Assembly: GCF_025770735.1 (NCBI RefSeq)
Contig: NZ_JAODPB010000003.1
Coordinates: 372,001 to 436,000, forward strand
Length of the DNA stretch: 64,000 nucleotides
From: Shouchella tritolerans
GTDB lineage: Bacteria > Bacillota > Bacilli > Bacillales > Bacillaceae_D
Reading direction: 5' to 3'
Shown piece by piece: positions 52,036 through 61,037 of this stretch. Each line of letters begins with the position of its first letter. Positions within the stretch are counted from its first letter, which is position 1. Both the position numbers and the translations under genes were made by a program. Under the pieces are notes generated by a model. The model did not search any database, was not told the origin of the DNA, and saw only the letters and a list, made by a program, of their open reading frames with translations.

Positions 52036-53173
52036 AAGCTATGAACTATTCAAAGTCCAGCCACGGTGGCTGTTTTTGAAAATAGAGACGGACGAAGGAA
52101 TGACTGGTTGGGGCGAACCTGTAGTTGAGGGGCGTGCTGCTACTGTAGAGGCCGCTGTGCATGAGCTGATGGAATACCTGATTGGCAAAGATCCTTTTCA
52201 AATTGAAGACCATTGGAATGTTCTGTACCGCGGCGGTTTTTATCGTGGTGGGCCAATATTAATGAGCGCTATTTCCGGTATTGACCAAGCATTGTGGGAT
52301 ATTTTAGGGAAGTACCATAATGTGCCTGTTCACCAGTTGCTTGGCGGCAAAGCACGAGAGAAGATAAGAGTATACTCATGGATTGGCGGAGATCGTCCTA
52401 ATGAAGTTGGAGCTGCAGCGAAACAAGTAGTTGACAAAGGTTTTACTGCTGTGAAAATGAATGCAACCGATGAAATGCAATATATAGATTCCTTTGAAAA
52501 AATTGACCGCGTCCTTGCCAATGTGGCTGCGATTCGCGAAGCTGTTGGCCCGTATATCGGGATAGGTGTCGATTTTCATGGACGCGTCCATAAGCCAATG
52601 GCCAAGATTCTTGCCAAAGAGTTAGAACCATTTAAGCCGATGTTTATTGAAGAGCCCGTGCTGCCGGAAAACAATGAGGCATTACGGGAAATTGCCAGAA
52701 ACACAGCTATTCCAATCGCAACAGGAGAGCGGATGTTTTCGAAATGGGATTTTAAACAAGTGCTTGTTGACGGCTATGTCGATATTATCCAGCCAGACTT
52801 GTCCCATGCTGGCGGCATTACTGAATGCAAAAAAATTCTCTCAATGGCTGAAGCGTTTGATGTGGCGGCAGCGCCCCATTGCCCACTTGGACCCATTGCC
52901 CTTGCGGCTTGCCTGCAAGTGGATGCAACTTGCCACAATGCGTTTATCCAAGAACAAAGCTTAGGCATCCATTACAATGAAGGGTCTGACCTTCTCGATT
53001 ATCTCATTGATGGCAGCGTCTTCCACTATAAGGATGGCTATGTCGACATTCCGAACAAACCTGGGCTTGGCATTGAAATTAATGAGGATCATGTCCGCAA
53101 GATGAGTGAAACAGGCCACAATTGGCGAAACCCTATCTGGAGGCATCAAGACAACAGCGTTGCAGAATGGTAA
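52025..53173 (+). CDS. dgoD: D-galactonate dehydratase (DgoD)
   Basis: A 382-residue enolase-superfamily (mandelate racemase type) enzyme that dehydrates D-galactonate to 2-keto-3-deoxygalactonate. [69 protein letters not shown] and [15 protein letters not shown], then [15 protein letters not shown] and the ending [11 protein letters not shown] match DgoD almost throughout. It starts at TTG 52025 with AGGGGAG upstream, inside the aldolase gene. It defines the pathway of this operon. Confidence 0.93.
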   Translation: MKIKSYELFKVQPRWLFLKIETDEGMTGWGEPVVEGRAATVEAAVHELMEYLIGKDPFQIEDHWNVLYRGGFYRGGPILMSAISGIDQALWDILGKYHNVPVHQLLGGKAREKIRVYSWIGGDRPNEVGAAAKQVVDKGFTAVKMNATDEMQYIDSFEKIDRVLANVAAIREAVGPYIGIGVDFHGRVHKPMAKILAKELEPFKPMFIEEPVLPENNEALREIARNTAIPIATGERMFSKWDFKQVLVDGYVDIIQPDLSHAGGITECKKILSMAEAFDVAAAPHCPLGPIALAACLQVDATCHNAFIQEQSLGIHYNEGSDLLDYLIDGSVFHYKDGYVDIPNKPGLGIEINEDHVRKMSETGHNWRNPIWRHQDNSVAEW

Positions 53174-53209
53174 GCTGCTAAACATCATAGCTGAAATTTG
53201 GAGGTTATT

Positions 53210-54556
53210 ATGTCCGGAACTTGGTTGATCGTCATCACAATCATTGGAATCGCGATTTTGCTTTATTTGATTATGCGCTCAAAAATGCAAGCATTTATAG
53301 CGTTATTGCTCGCAAGTATTTTTATCGGCCTGTTCACTGGCATGGATCCGCTTAATCTCCTTGAGACGATTGAAAAAGGGATGGGTGGCACGCTAGGGTT
53401 TATAGCGGTTGTCGTTGGCCTTGGCGCCATGTTTGGCGAAATTCTCCGCATCTCAGGCGGCGCTGAACGCCTAGCGTTTACATTAGTGGACACATTTGGA
53501 GATAAGCGTGCTGTGTGGGCGCTCGGATTGACTGGTTTCCTTGTTGCGATTCCTGTTTTTTTGGATGTAGCGATCGTCATTTTAATCCCGATCATTCATA
53601 GTTTGGCGATGCGTACGAACCGGTCAGTACTCTATTATGCAATCCCACTTCTTGCCGGGCTTGCCGTTGCCCACAGTTTTATTCCGCCAACGCCAGGGCC
53701 AATTGCGGTCGCTTCTGTTCTTGGCGTCGACTTAGGCTGGATGATGCTGTTTGGCGTCATTGCTGGCTTGCCAGCAATGATTGTAGCTGGTCCTATATTT
53801 GGCCGATATATCGGCAATAAAGTCTATGTCCCGGTGCCTGATCATATTGCTGAAGCCGCTAAACAAGAAGCGGCGGGCAAACAATTGCCACACTTTGGCT
53901 TAATTTGCTTGATCATTTTGTCCCCACTTGCATTGATCTTATTAAACACAGCGGGAGGACAAGTGTTGAAAGATGGCTCTTTAAAAACAGCGCTTATGTT
54001 TATCGGCCATCCGTTTGTCGCTTTAATCATTGCAACATTGCTTGCGATGTACTTTCTTGGAAAGCGCCGTGGTGTTTCTAAAGAACATATGCAAACGATT
54101 ACAACGAAAGCATTGGAACCAGCAGGCATTGTTATTTTAATTACAGGAGCAGGCGGCGTTTTTAAAGAAATTTTGATTCAAAGCGGCGTTGGTGAAGCGA
54201 TGGGTAATTTAATGGCGAATTCTGGCTTTCCGCTTGTGCTGCTGGCTTTTCTCATCGCTACATTTGTTCGTGTCGCTCAAGGATCAGCGACTGTTGCAAT
54301 GATTACGGCAGCGGGACTGGTTTCGCCTATTGTAGATATGGCAGCGCTCTCGCAGCCTTCTCTCGCATTGATTGCGATTGCCATCGCTTGCGGCGCCACT
54401 GTCCTTTCCCACGTAAACGACTCAGGTTTTTGGCTTGTGAACCAGTTGCTAGGTATGTCAGAAAAAGATACATTGAAATCGTGGACAGTTATGGAGACGA
54501 TTATCGGTTTGACGGGTTTTGTCATTGTGTTCGCACTCAGCTTTTTCTTTTCCTGA
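53210..54556 (+). CDS. GntP-family sugar-acid:H+ symporter (probable galactonate permease)
   Basis: A 448-residue carrier with about 12-13 hydrophobic segments. The family signature is visible in FIPPTPGPIAVASVLGVDLG near residue 160, GKRRGVSKEH, and the C-terminal LSHVNDSGFWLVNQLLGMSE. GntP carriers import gluconate-like acids; the operon indicates galactonate. ATG 53210 follows GGAGG; the frame is open to a TTG at 53198. A strong terminator follows. Confidence 0.88.
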   Translation: MSGTWLIVITIIGIAILLYLIMRSKMQAFIALLLASIFIGLFTGMDPLNLLETIEKGMGGTLGFIAVVVGLGAMFGEILRISGGAERLAFTLVDTFGDKRAVWALGLTGFLVAIPVFLDVAIVILIPIIHSLAMRTNRSVLYYAIPLLAGLAVAHSFIPPTPGPIAVASVLGVDLGWMMLFGVIAGLPAMIVAGPIFGRYIGNKVYVPVPDHIAEAAKQEAAGKQLPHFGLICLIILSPLALILLNTAGGQVLKDGSLKTALMFIGHPFVALIIATLLAMYFLGKRRGVSKEHMQTITTKALEPAGIVILITGAGGVFKEILIQSGVGEAMGNLMANSGFPLVLLAFLIATFVRVAQGSATVAMITAAGLVSPIVDMAALSQPSLALIAIAIACGATVLSHVNDSGFWLVNQLLGMSEKDTLKSWTVMETIIGLTGFVIVFALSFFFS

Positions 54557-54605
54557 AAGACGGCAGTGTATCGCTAAGCTGCCTAAAAAAGCGGACAAGT
54601 AACGG

Positions 54606-54641
54606 GCAAGCAGCCTCACTTAAAGAGGCTGCTTGCTTTTT
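54606..54641. terminator. Terminator of the galactonate operon
   Basis: GCAAGCAGCCTC pairs perfectly over 12 bp with GAGGCTGCTTGC, then T5. It abuts the stop of the convergent metallo-hydrolase gene and may serve both. Confidence 0.88.
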
Positions 54642-54645
54642 GCGG

Positions 54646-55467
54646 CTATTGATTGCGTACGGCGTGTTCTAAGGCCGACCTGATCAAGTGAGCGGAATCC
54701 CATTCGCCTTTTGAAAAACGGGTAATAGGGTACGTGCGGGGGAAAAGGCGTTTTTGGATTTCCTTAACTGGTAGCCCGCTTTCGTAAAGAGTGTGGACTT
54801 GGTTGCTTAATGCTTCTAAGTAGTCTCGTTTTTGCGCCAGCTTTTTTCGGCCCTGTTTCAAATAGCCAGCATGACTGCAAAAAACGTCTTCGAAATCGTA
54901 CTGCAACAATTTATTGAGCGAGGCGATAATTTGTGGAACCGATTCACTGTCCATAATAAGTTTTGTTTTTGTTTGCACATAGAGGTCGCCTGAAAACAGT
55001 TGCCCAGTCGATTCGTTTAGGAAGGCAACGTGGTCAGTGGCGTGTCCAGGTGTAAAAATGCTGACCCAGTTCGAGTGCCTCGTTTGGAACGTTGCTGGAA
55101 TGGCAGTTGGGTGAAACGGCTTGCGCTTGCCCCAAAACAGTTTTCGGTAAAGAGGATAGTCGCCAGTCTTCCTTGCAGCGGCAAGAGAAGATTCGTGCAA
55201 GTAAATCGGAACATGCAGTTGCTGCTCAAACCAAGGGGCGCAGCCTGTATGGTCCTCATGGAGATGTGTACAATATAGAGCATCAATCGGCTGTTGTTTC
55301 CAGAAAGGGAGAAAGCCTTTTTTTAGTGCGGAAGCACCAGCGTCAATGATCATCCCATCAATAGCAAAGCTATATACATTTAAAGTGACCGAACGAAATG
55401 AAACGGTCCCGTTTGCCATGGACACGCCATTTACAGAGTGTTGCTCCATCGTTTTCTTCATACGCAT
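54646..55467 (-). CDS. MBL-fold metallo-hydrolase
   Basis: A 273-residue metallo-beta-lactamase-fold hydrolase. The metal motif CTHLHEDHTG (HxHxDH), the later FTPGHATDH (His), FSGDLY (Asp) and VFCSHAGY (His) provide a complete binuclear zinc site. A C-terminal helical part holds VKEIQKRLFPRTYPITRFSKGEW. ATG 55467, 7 bases after GAGGTGG, is chosen because the frame start at 55500 would lie inside a FadR-type box. That box suggests expression with fatty-acid degradation genes. The substrate is unknown; thioesters or lactones are candidates. Confidence 0.82.
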   Translation of the reverse strand: MRMKKTMEQHSVNGVSMANGTVSFRSVTLNVYSFAIDGMIIDAGASALKKGFLPFWKQQPIDALYCTHLHEDHTGCAPWFEQQLHVPIYLHESSLAAARKTGDYPLYRKLFWGKRKPFHPTAIPATFQTRHSNWVSIFTPGHATDHVAFLNESTGQLFSGDLYVQTKTKLIMDSESVPQIIASLNKLLQYDFEDVFCSHAGYLKQGRKKLAQKRDYLEALSNQVHTLYESGLPVKEIQKRLFPRTYPITRFSKGEWDSAHLIRSALEHAVRNQ

Positions 55468-55486
55468 CCTTGCGCCACCTCTTTTA

Positions 55487-55503
55487 TGATGAATAGTCAT
55501 TCA
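55487..55503 (-). promoter_or_regulatory. FadR-type (TetR family) operator
   Basis: On the minus strand TGAATGACTATTCATCA matches the Bacillus FadR consensus TGAATGAMTANTCATTCA except at its end. It lies between a TATAGT-like -10 and the ribosome site of the metallo-hydrolase gene. Confidence 0.55.
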
Positions 55504-55667
55504 CTATATTATCACAAAGAGACTTCTAAAAACGCTATTGGCCGGCTATTAAGTTCCGGCTTTTGCTGCCTGATCTGAGAGATTTTCACCTTTTCTTATA
55601 CGATGTGTTTGAATGAATTGCTAGATGGAAAGACTAGTAATAGCGAACGAAGAAGGAGGTTGTGAGA

Positions 55668-56138
55668 ATGCCAAAGCCGATGAAGCAAGAACTGAGGCAC
55701 TTGTACTTAAAACGCAATCTTTGGTCCGGCATTTTAGTTGGCGTCGGTATAGCAGCTTTTTTAGATGAAGTCTTGTTCCATCAATTACTGCAATGGCATC
55801 ATTTTTACGACAAGTCGACTAGAACGATAGGGATCATTTCAGACGGACTTTTTCATGCATTTGGCTGGTTTGCGAGCGTTTCCGGGATGTTCTTGCTGGC
55901 CGATCTGAAATCCCGCCGCGGTTGGTGGGGCAAAAGATGGCTTGGCGGAATTCTACTTGGCTCAGGGGCCTTCCAATTGTATGATGGCACGATTCAACAT
56001 AAGTGGATGCAAATTCACCAAATTCGCTACGTGGAAAATGTGTATATCTATGATATTGTCTGGAATGCGATTGCCATTCTGTTAGTGATCTGCGGTGCCG
56101 TTCTTGTGTACAGAACAGGCCAAAGGCGGCAGCCATGA
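55668..56138 (+). CDS. DUF2243 membrane protein
   Basis: A 156-residue membrane protein with four hydrophobic segments. SGILVGVGIAAFLDEVLFHQLLQWHHFYD at the N-terminus and GGILLGSGAFQLYDGTIQHK in the middle carry the conserved Asp/Glu/His residues typical of DUF2243. ATG 55668 has AAGGAGG 8 bases upstream. The stop overlaps the start of a CtaG-type gene, a pairing that suggests a role in copper handling or cytochrome oxidase assembly. Confidence 0.82.
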   Translation: MPKPMKQELRHLYLKRNLWSGILVGVGIAAFLDEVLFHQLLQWHHFYDKSTRTIGIISDGLFHAFGWFASVSGMFLLADLKSRRGWWGKRWLGGILLGSGAFQLYDGTIQHKWMQIHQIRYVENVYIYDIVWNAIAILLVICGAVLVYRTGQRRQP

Positions 56139-56950
56139 ACCACCCAGGTATGGCAAACGAGTTAGAATGGTTTTTGGCCCAATTATTACTTATATTGCCG
56201 TTTGCCAGTGCGTTCGTTCTCTATATTATTGCTGCTTTATTGTCCTATAGGACAGTAAAGCCATGGCCTCTTTACCGGACGCTCATGTGGATCGCCGGCT
56301 GTTTCGCCGCCTATCTAGCGGTGGCGGGGCCAATAGCGGAAAAGGCACATACTGATTTTGCTTTCCATATGGTAGGACACTTGTTGTTAGGAATGCTTGC
56401 TCCTTTGTTGATGGCATTGGCAGCGCCAGTGACGCTGTTAGTGCGAACATTGCCTGTGCCAATGGCAAAAGGCGTTAGCCAATTATTACGCAGCAAGATA
56501 CCGCAAGCGATTGCCGATCCCATTGTAGCATCGTTATTAAACATTGGCGCTTTATGGCTTCTTTATACAACGGGCTTGTTTGCATTCATGCATGCCCATC
56601 CGTTTCTCTACTTTCTGATCCACATTCACGTTTTTTTGGCAGGCTATATGTTCACGATTTCCATGATCTACATCGACCCTGTGTCACATCGCAAACCTTT
56701 TTTGTACAGGGCGATTGTACTAGTCATCGCGCTCGCCGGACACGGCATTTTATCGAAATGGATTTACGCCAATCCGCCCGTAGGTGTCGCTCCGGAACAA
56801 GCACAGACAGGGGCGATGCTCATGTATTATGGCGGTGACGCGATTGACTTGTTTCTTCTATTTATTTTTTGTTTCCAATGGTACAAAGCAACGCGCCGAA
56901 GCGCCCGCGCCTCTTTGTTGTTGCAAGAAAACAGTAGAGCGAGCACATAA
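56135..56950 (+). CDS. ctaG: Cytochrome c oxidase assembly factor CtaG (caa3 type)
   Basis: A 271-residue membrane protein with seven hydrophobic segments. ADFAFHMVGHLLLGMLAPLL-like (here HTDFAFHMVGHLLLGMLAPL), HPFLYFLIHIHVFLAGYMF with several His and Met residues, and the ending YYGGDAIDLFLLFIFC match the caa3_CtaG family, needed for copper insertion into the aa3/caa3 oxidase. It is translationally coupled to the DUF2243 gene. No oxidase subunit genes are in the window, so this may be a second, stand-alone CtaG copy. Confidence 0.85.
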   Translation: MNHPGMANELEWFLAQLLLILPFASAFVLYIIAALLSYRTVKPWPLYRTLMWIAGCFAAYLAVAGPIAEKAHTDFAFHMVGHLLLGMLAPLLMALAAPVTLLVRTLPVPMAKGVSQLLRSKIPQAIADPIVASLLNIGALWLLYTTGLFAFMHAHPFLYFLIHIHVFLAGYMFTISMIYIDPVSHRKPFLYRAIVLVIALAGHGILSKWIYANPPVGVAPEQAQTGAMLMYYGGDAIDLFLLFIFCFQWYKATRRSARASLLLQENSRAST

Positions 56951-56999
56951 ATAGAAATGGCCCACGTTTGTAACGGAAAACGGTAGCGCAACCGCTTTT

Positions 57000-57034
57000 A
57001 GGAACGCTTTGCAAACGAAGTGTTCCTCTTTTCT
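57000..57034 (+). terminator. Terminator after ctaG
   Basis: AGGAACGCTT pairs with AAGTGTTCCT (one G-U), then CTTTTCTT. It lies between convergent genes. Confidence 0.65.
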
Positions 57035-57036
57035 TG

Positions 57037-58353
57037 TTAATCCCCTACAGGCAGCCAACCACTGATGAGCGCCCCGCCGTCTGGGTCGTTTTCGGCGGCC
57101 AGTTCGCCCCCATGTTGTCTTATAATTCGTTGGGAAATCGTTAATCCTAACCCACTTCCTCCTGTGGCACGGTTTCTCGACCCTTCGCCACGAAAGAGAG
57201 GTTCAAACACACGCTTTAATTCCTCAGACGAAAAGCCTGGCCCTGTATCCTTGAGAGAAAACTTGACTTTAGCGTCTTCTCTATAACAGCGGACAAACAC
57301 ATTGCCCCTTGTGGGCGTATGCCGAATGGCATTATCGAACAGGTTGTTCAAGGCACGTTCTAGTAAGTGGCTGTCGCCAGGAAGCATGCAGCTATCTTCA
57401 AAATCTGTTGAGATCGAGATGTGTTTTTGTTCCGCGAGTGGACGGAAGCTGTCAATCGTCTGTTGCAGAAGACCTTTTAAGTCGGTTGGATGAACATTTT
57501 TTTGCTGTTCCATATACTCCATCTTTGTAAAGGTAAACAACTCCTCTACTAGTCTGTCCAATTGCCTTGACTTTTCCTTACAAACCGTCACATATTTTGT
57601 TATTTTGTCTGGAGACTTAGCAATGCCTTGTTCCAGCCCATCTAAATATCCCCGTAACGCGAATAGCGGCGTTCGCAAATCGTGGGCAATCGCTGCAATC
57701 ATGAAGCGTCGTTCTTCTTCCAGTGCGATTTGTTTGTGCTGGGATGTCCGCAGTCCCTTCATCATCGCTTCAAATCCAGCGCCTACATCGGCAATCTCTG
57801 TTATCCTGCACATTGGCAATTGTGCATCAAAATCTCCGTCGGCAATTTTTCGAGCGACCCAACCCATTCTTTCGAGCGGTCGAAGAAAGAACTTTCGCAA
57901 GGCGATGCCAACAATGATAATCGCGAGCAAAAATCCAACTATGGCCGAAATGGTTGGACCGGTTCGTGAGTTTGGCACGTAAATGACCACTTTGCCAAGT
58001 GACTCGCCGTCCTCGATGAGCGAGAATTGTTCTGTTGACGAAAACCAATTGCTGCTTTCTGGATTAGAGCGATACATTTCCTGGTCAGACGTGGACAGAA
58101 TCGCGACTTCCAGATTAGCTTGCTGCAGTTGGGTTTCTAGTTGGCGTTGCCAATTGACGTCTGTCCAGTTGTCTGCATTTGTTTCGATCGACTGAATCGT
58201 CTCTGTAACATGCCTTTGTAAGTTTTCATCAGGTGTAGAGAAGCGGAACGTTTTTGTTTCCATGAAGTGTGCTGTCACATAAAAAATCCACGGCAATGAT
58301 AGAATGAAGAAAAAACAGAGTACTGTAAATGTACGGACCCGCAATGTGGGCAT
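57037..58353 (-). CDS. Sensor histidine kinase (OmpR-partner type)
   Basis: A 438-residue kinase. Transmembrane segments at about residues 8-27 and 135-157 enclose a sensing domain, then HAMP, H-box IAAIAHDLRTPLFALRGYLD, N-box LERALNNLFDNAIRHT, G1 LKDTGPGFS and G2 GGSGLGLTISQRI. ATG 58353 follows GGGAGG by 5 bases and sits 1 base after the regulator stop. The stimulus is unknown. It shares an intergenic region with the divergent DJ-1 gene only through its regulator. Confidence 0.86.
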   Translation of the reverse strand: MPTLRVRTFTVLCFFFILSLPWIFYVTAHFMETKTFRFSTPDENLQRHVTETIQSIETNADNWTDVNWQRQLETQLQQANLEVAILSTSDQEMYRSNPESSNWFSSTEQFSLIEDGESLGKVVIYVPNSRTGPTISAIVGFLLAIIIVGIALRKFFLRPLERMGWVARKIADGDFDAQLPMCRITEIADVGAGFEAMMKGLRTSQHKQIALEEERRFMIAAIAHDLRTPLFALRGYLDGLEQGIAKSPDKITKYVTVCKEKSRQLDRLVEELFTFTKMEYMEQQKNVHPTDLKGLLQQTIDSFRPLAEQKHISISTDFEDSCMLPGDSHLLERALNNLFDNAIRHTPTRGNVFVRCYREDAKVKFSLKDTGPGFSSEELKRVFEPLFRGEGSRNRATGGSGLGLTISQRIIRQHGGELAAENDPDGGALISGWLPVGD

Positions 58354-58354
58354 G

Positions 58355-59038
58355 TTATCCTCCCTCGAAGCGATACCCAATTCCCCATACGTTCACAACA
58401 TATTGAGGGTCATTCGGGTCAGCTTCTATTTTTTCGCGAAGGCGGCTTAGATGAACGCGAACGGTATGTTTATCGCCCACGCCATCCCACAGCTTATCGA
58501 GAAGTTGGTCATAGGAAAAAACATGCCTTGGGTGTTCTAAAAATAATCGCAACAGTTCATATTCCTTTGGTGTGAGCATAACGTTTTTCCCGTCCACGGC
58601 AAGTTCTCGAGTTGTCAGATTTAACGTAAGGCGGCCAAAATCCAAGATCGTTTCAGTTGGTGGCTGAGTTGAAGCAGAGCGTCGTAGGACGGCTTTCACT
58701 CTGGCAACAATCTCTCCAGGCGAAGCTGTTTTTACAATATAATCGTCGCCTCCGAGTGTCAGGCCGCGAATTTTGTCGACATCAGCGCTGCGTGCACTCA
58801 AGAACAAGATCGGAACGTCACTTTTTGCGCGAATCCGGCGACAAAACTCAAATCCATTTTCTCCAGGCATCATGATATCAAGGATCAGACAATCGACAGC
58901 GCTTTGCTGGAAAGCCGTCAATGCTTCCTCTGTATTGGATGCGGTTAACACATGAAAATGATCGTTTTCCAAGAAATCCCTTAATAAATCGGCAATACTT
59001 TGGTCATCGTCGACAACGAGTATGGTCTTTGCATTCAT
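58355..59038 (-). CDS. OmpR-family response regulator
   Basis: A 227-residue regulator: receiver with D10-D12, phospho-acceptor D54 (LILDIMMPGENGFEF), LFLSARS and IVKTASPGEI with the conserved Lys (followed by TA where PF is usual), then an OmpR winged helix (VMLTPKEYELLRLFLEHPRH, ending VWGIGYRFEGG). It is co-transcribed with the downstream kinase. The divergent gene at 59248 is a plausible target. Confidence 0.87.
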   Translation of the reverse strand: MNAKTILVVDDDQSIADLLRDFLENDHFHVLTASNTEEALTAFQQSAVDCLILDIMMPGENGFEFCRRIRAKSDVPILFLSARSADVDKIRGLTLGGDDYIVKTASPGEIVARVKAVLRRSASTQPPTETILDFGRLTLNLTTRELAVDGKNVMLTPKEYELLRLFLEHPRHVFSYDQLLDKLWDGVGDKHTVRVHLSRLREKIEADPNDPQYVVNVWGIGYRFEGG

Positions 59039-59247
59039 AAACTTCCCACCTTTGCACTTTAGTTTATCATTTTTTTGGTCAAAGCCAATGCAGACGCCTA
59101 TTTTGTGATCAGTTGTTGATCGTTTTGTGACCTTTTTCTAACGTCATTTGAGAGTATTCGTTGTTATGATTTGTATCGAAGCAGTTCCCATCGTTTTCAG
59201 TGCAAGGAGCCCAGTTTGTTAACTTAAATGGATGTTGAGGAGGCACG

Positions 59248-60285
59248 ATGATGTTATCGATACAAATTGTTCTATTCGATGGATTCGACCTTTTGGATGC
59301 AATTGCCCCTTATGAAGTTTTTCACGCAGCTTCAATGAATGTCAAAGACAATCTCAGCGTAGAATTTGTGACCGCTGAAGGAGCAAGATCTGTGAAGAGC
59401 GGCGTCAACGACGTCCTACTCGAAGCAAAGGAAAAACTGGACCCGACACGTCCAGGAATCATTCTCGTCCCTGGCGCAGCCGGCGCTGTTGATGGCGATG
59501 GACCTGATTCAATCCCGGCGATATTAGGCCGGGCTATGAATACAGAATTGACCGGAATGGTTGAGCATGCACTCAACCAGAAAGATATTGTCATCGCTGC
59601 AGTGTGCGGCGGCTCCCTGTTGTTAGCGATGGGTGGCTTGCTGGAAGGCAGGTATACTGTTACACATCATCTAGGCATGGATGCGCTTGCTGCTACTGGC
59701 GCGACACCTGTCCCAGCACGTGTCGTCGATGATGGCAATTTCGTAAGCGGCGGTGGTGTCACTTCGGGACTTGATGTCGCCCTCTATCTTGTGGAACGAG
59801 AACTTGGCCCTCGCATCGCCCATGCGGTTGAGCAACTATTTGAATTTGAGCGGAGGGGAACGGTTTGGCGCGACGTAGGGCTTGTCCCACGTAAGGATAC
59901 TGCGCAGGCAGAGAACGATGACATCGGTACAGCGAATAAAGGTGAACATACAGATAGCGCCATGCATCACCAATCTAGACAAGCGTCTGTCTTCGATGGC
60001 GATTGGGCCACAGAAATCACAACGCCAGTTGGCAAACTGGATGTTAGACTTTCGATCTCGACAGACCAGACGACGATCCGTGGCAAAGCAATACAAGGAG
60101 AGGAAACGGTCGAATTCGTCAATCCCGCCATTCAAGACAATAAGTTGACTTGGTCACTGCCAATTACGAAACCGATGCGCTTAAATTTAAAATTTGAAGT
60201 CAGTGTTGACGGGAACAAAATGGTAGGTACCGCTAAGGCTGGTGTGCTGCCTGCGTCAAAATTGACTGGGAAACGGATTTTATAA
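59248..60285 (+). CDS. DJ-1/PfpI-family protein with an extra C-terminal beta domain
   Basis: A 345-residue two-part protein. Residues 1-215 are a DJ-1/PfpI (isonitrile-hydratase-like) domain: IQIVLFDGFDLLDAIAPYEV, IILVPGAAG, and the nucleophile elbow AAVCGGSLLLA with C120, then a conserved THHLGMDAL. After a polar linker (about 220-245, ENDDIGTANKGEHTDSAMHH), residues 248-345 form a beta-rich domain (GDWATEITTPVGKLDVRLSI and onwards) that looks like a small lipocalin/AttH-type or calycin-like barrel; this is a guess. The start has GAGGAGG. It is probably co-transcribed with the DUF2306 gene 22 bp downstream. Confidence 0.78.
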   Translation: MMLSIQIVLFDGFDLLDAIAPYEVFHAASMNVKDNLSVEFVTAEGARSVKSGVNDVLLEAKEKLDPTRPGIILVPGAAGAVDGDGPDSIPAILGRAMNTELTGMVEHALNQKDIVIAAVCGGSLLLAMGGLLEGRYTVTHHLGMDALAATGATPVPARVVDDGNFVSGGGVTSGLDVALYLVERELGPRIAHAVEQLFEFERRGTVWRDVGLVPRKDTAQAENDDIGTANKGEHTDSAMHHQSRQASVFDGDWATEITTPVGKLDVRLSISTDQTTIRGKAIQGEETVEFVNPAIQDNKLTWSLPITKPMRLNLKFEVSVDGNKMVGTAKAGVLPASKLTGKRIL

Positions 60286-60307
60286 CGAAAATGAGGGTTT
60301 ATTATAT

Positions 60308-60946
60308 ATGAATAAACGGAAAATGTTCTTTCGGCTACTCGTCTGCATCAGTATTGCCTTTATCGTTTATGCGGTCGTATACAATTACATGATTGATCCA
60401 GAAGCAGAAAATTTTTTAAGTCACAAAACTGGGCTTACACGAGAGCTAAATGTACCGGTCTGGCTAAACGTAATGTACATTCATGTGGCATTTGCCTGTG
60501 TTGCGATGGCGGCAGGGCTGCTCAACTTTTCAAAGCGTGTCTTTGCCAAAAGCCGCAAGTTCCACCGCTTAAACGGTTACCTTTATTTCGTGTCTGTCCT
60601 TATTGTTGTCCTCACGTCTGGCTACATGGCGCCATACGCAACAGGAGGCAAAATCGTCAGCATTGGCTTTAATACGATTAATATCATCTGGTTGCTTATA
60701 ACAGTGATCGCCCTCGTCCAGATTAAAAAGAAACGGATCATTCAGCATCGCAACTGGATGATCCGCAGTTACGCCTTTTGTTTTACGAACATGGTCCTTC
60801 ACTTAATCACTGCCGTTGTGAACCGAGGATTCGGTCTTGATTATACGATCAGCTACACAATCGGTGTTTATGGCGCCATTTTGGTGCTGCTCATTATTCC
60901 TGCTATCGTCATCCGCTTGATCGGCGATTGGCAAGTGACTTCATAG
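60308..60946 (+). CDS. DUF2306 membrane protein
   Basis: A 212-residue membrane protein with about six or seven hydrophobic segments. IHVAFACVAMAAGLLNF, KFHRLNGYLYF and QHRNWMIRSYAFCF contain the conserved His residues of the DUF2306 family, which may bind heme or a metal. ATG 60308 is preceded by a weak AATGAGGG site. The function is unknown; it follows the DJ-1 fusion gene and may share its control by the divergent two-component system. Confidence 0.78.
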   Translation: MNKRKMFFRLLVCISIAFIVYAVVYNYMIDPEAENFLSHKTGLTRELNVPVWLNVMYIHVAFACVAMAAGLLNFSKRVFAKSRKFHRLNGYLYFVSVLIVVLTSGYMAPYATGGKIVSIGFNTINIIWLLITVIALVQIKKKRIIQHRNWMIRSYAFCFTNMVLHLITAVVNRGFGLDYTISYTIGVYGAILVLLIIPAIVIRLIGDWQVTS

Positions 60947-61037
60947 CAAAAACTGTATTTGTTTTCTTCTTTATCTTACATCGCTGAAACTGAAATGATA
61001 GACTAATAAAAAAGCGATAGGAGCAAGGGGGAGGCAA

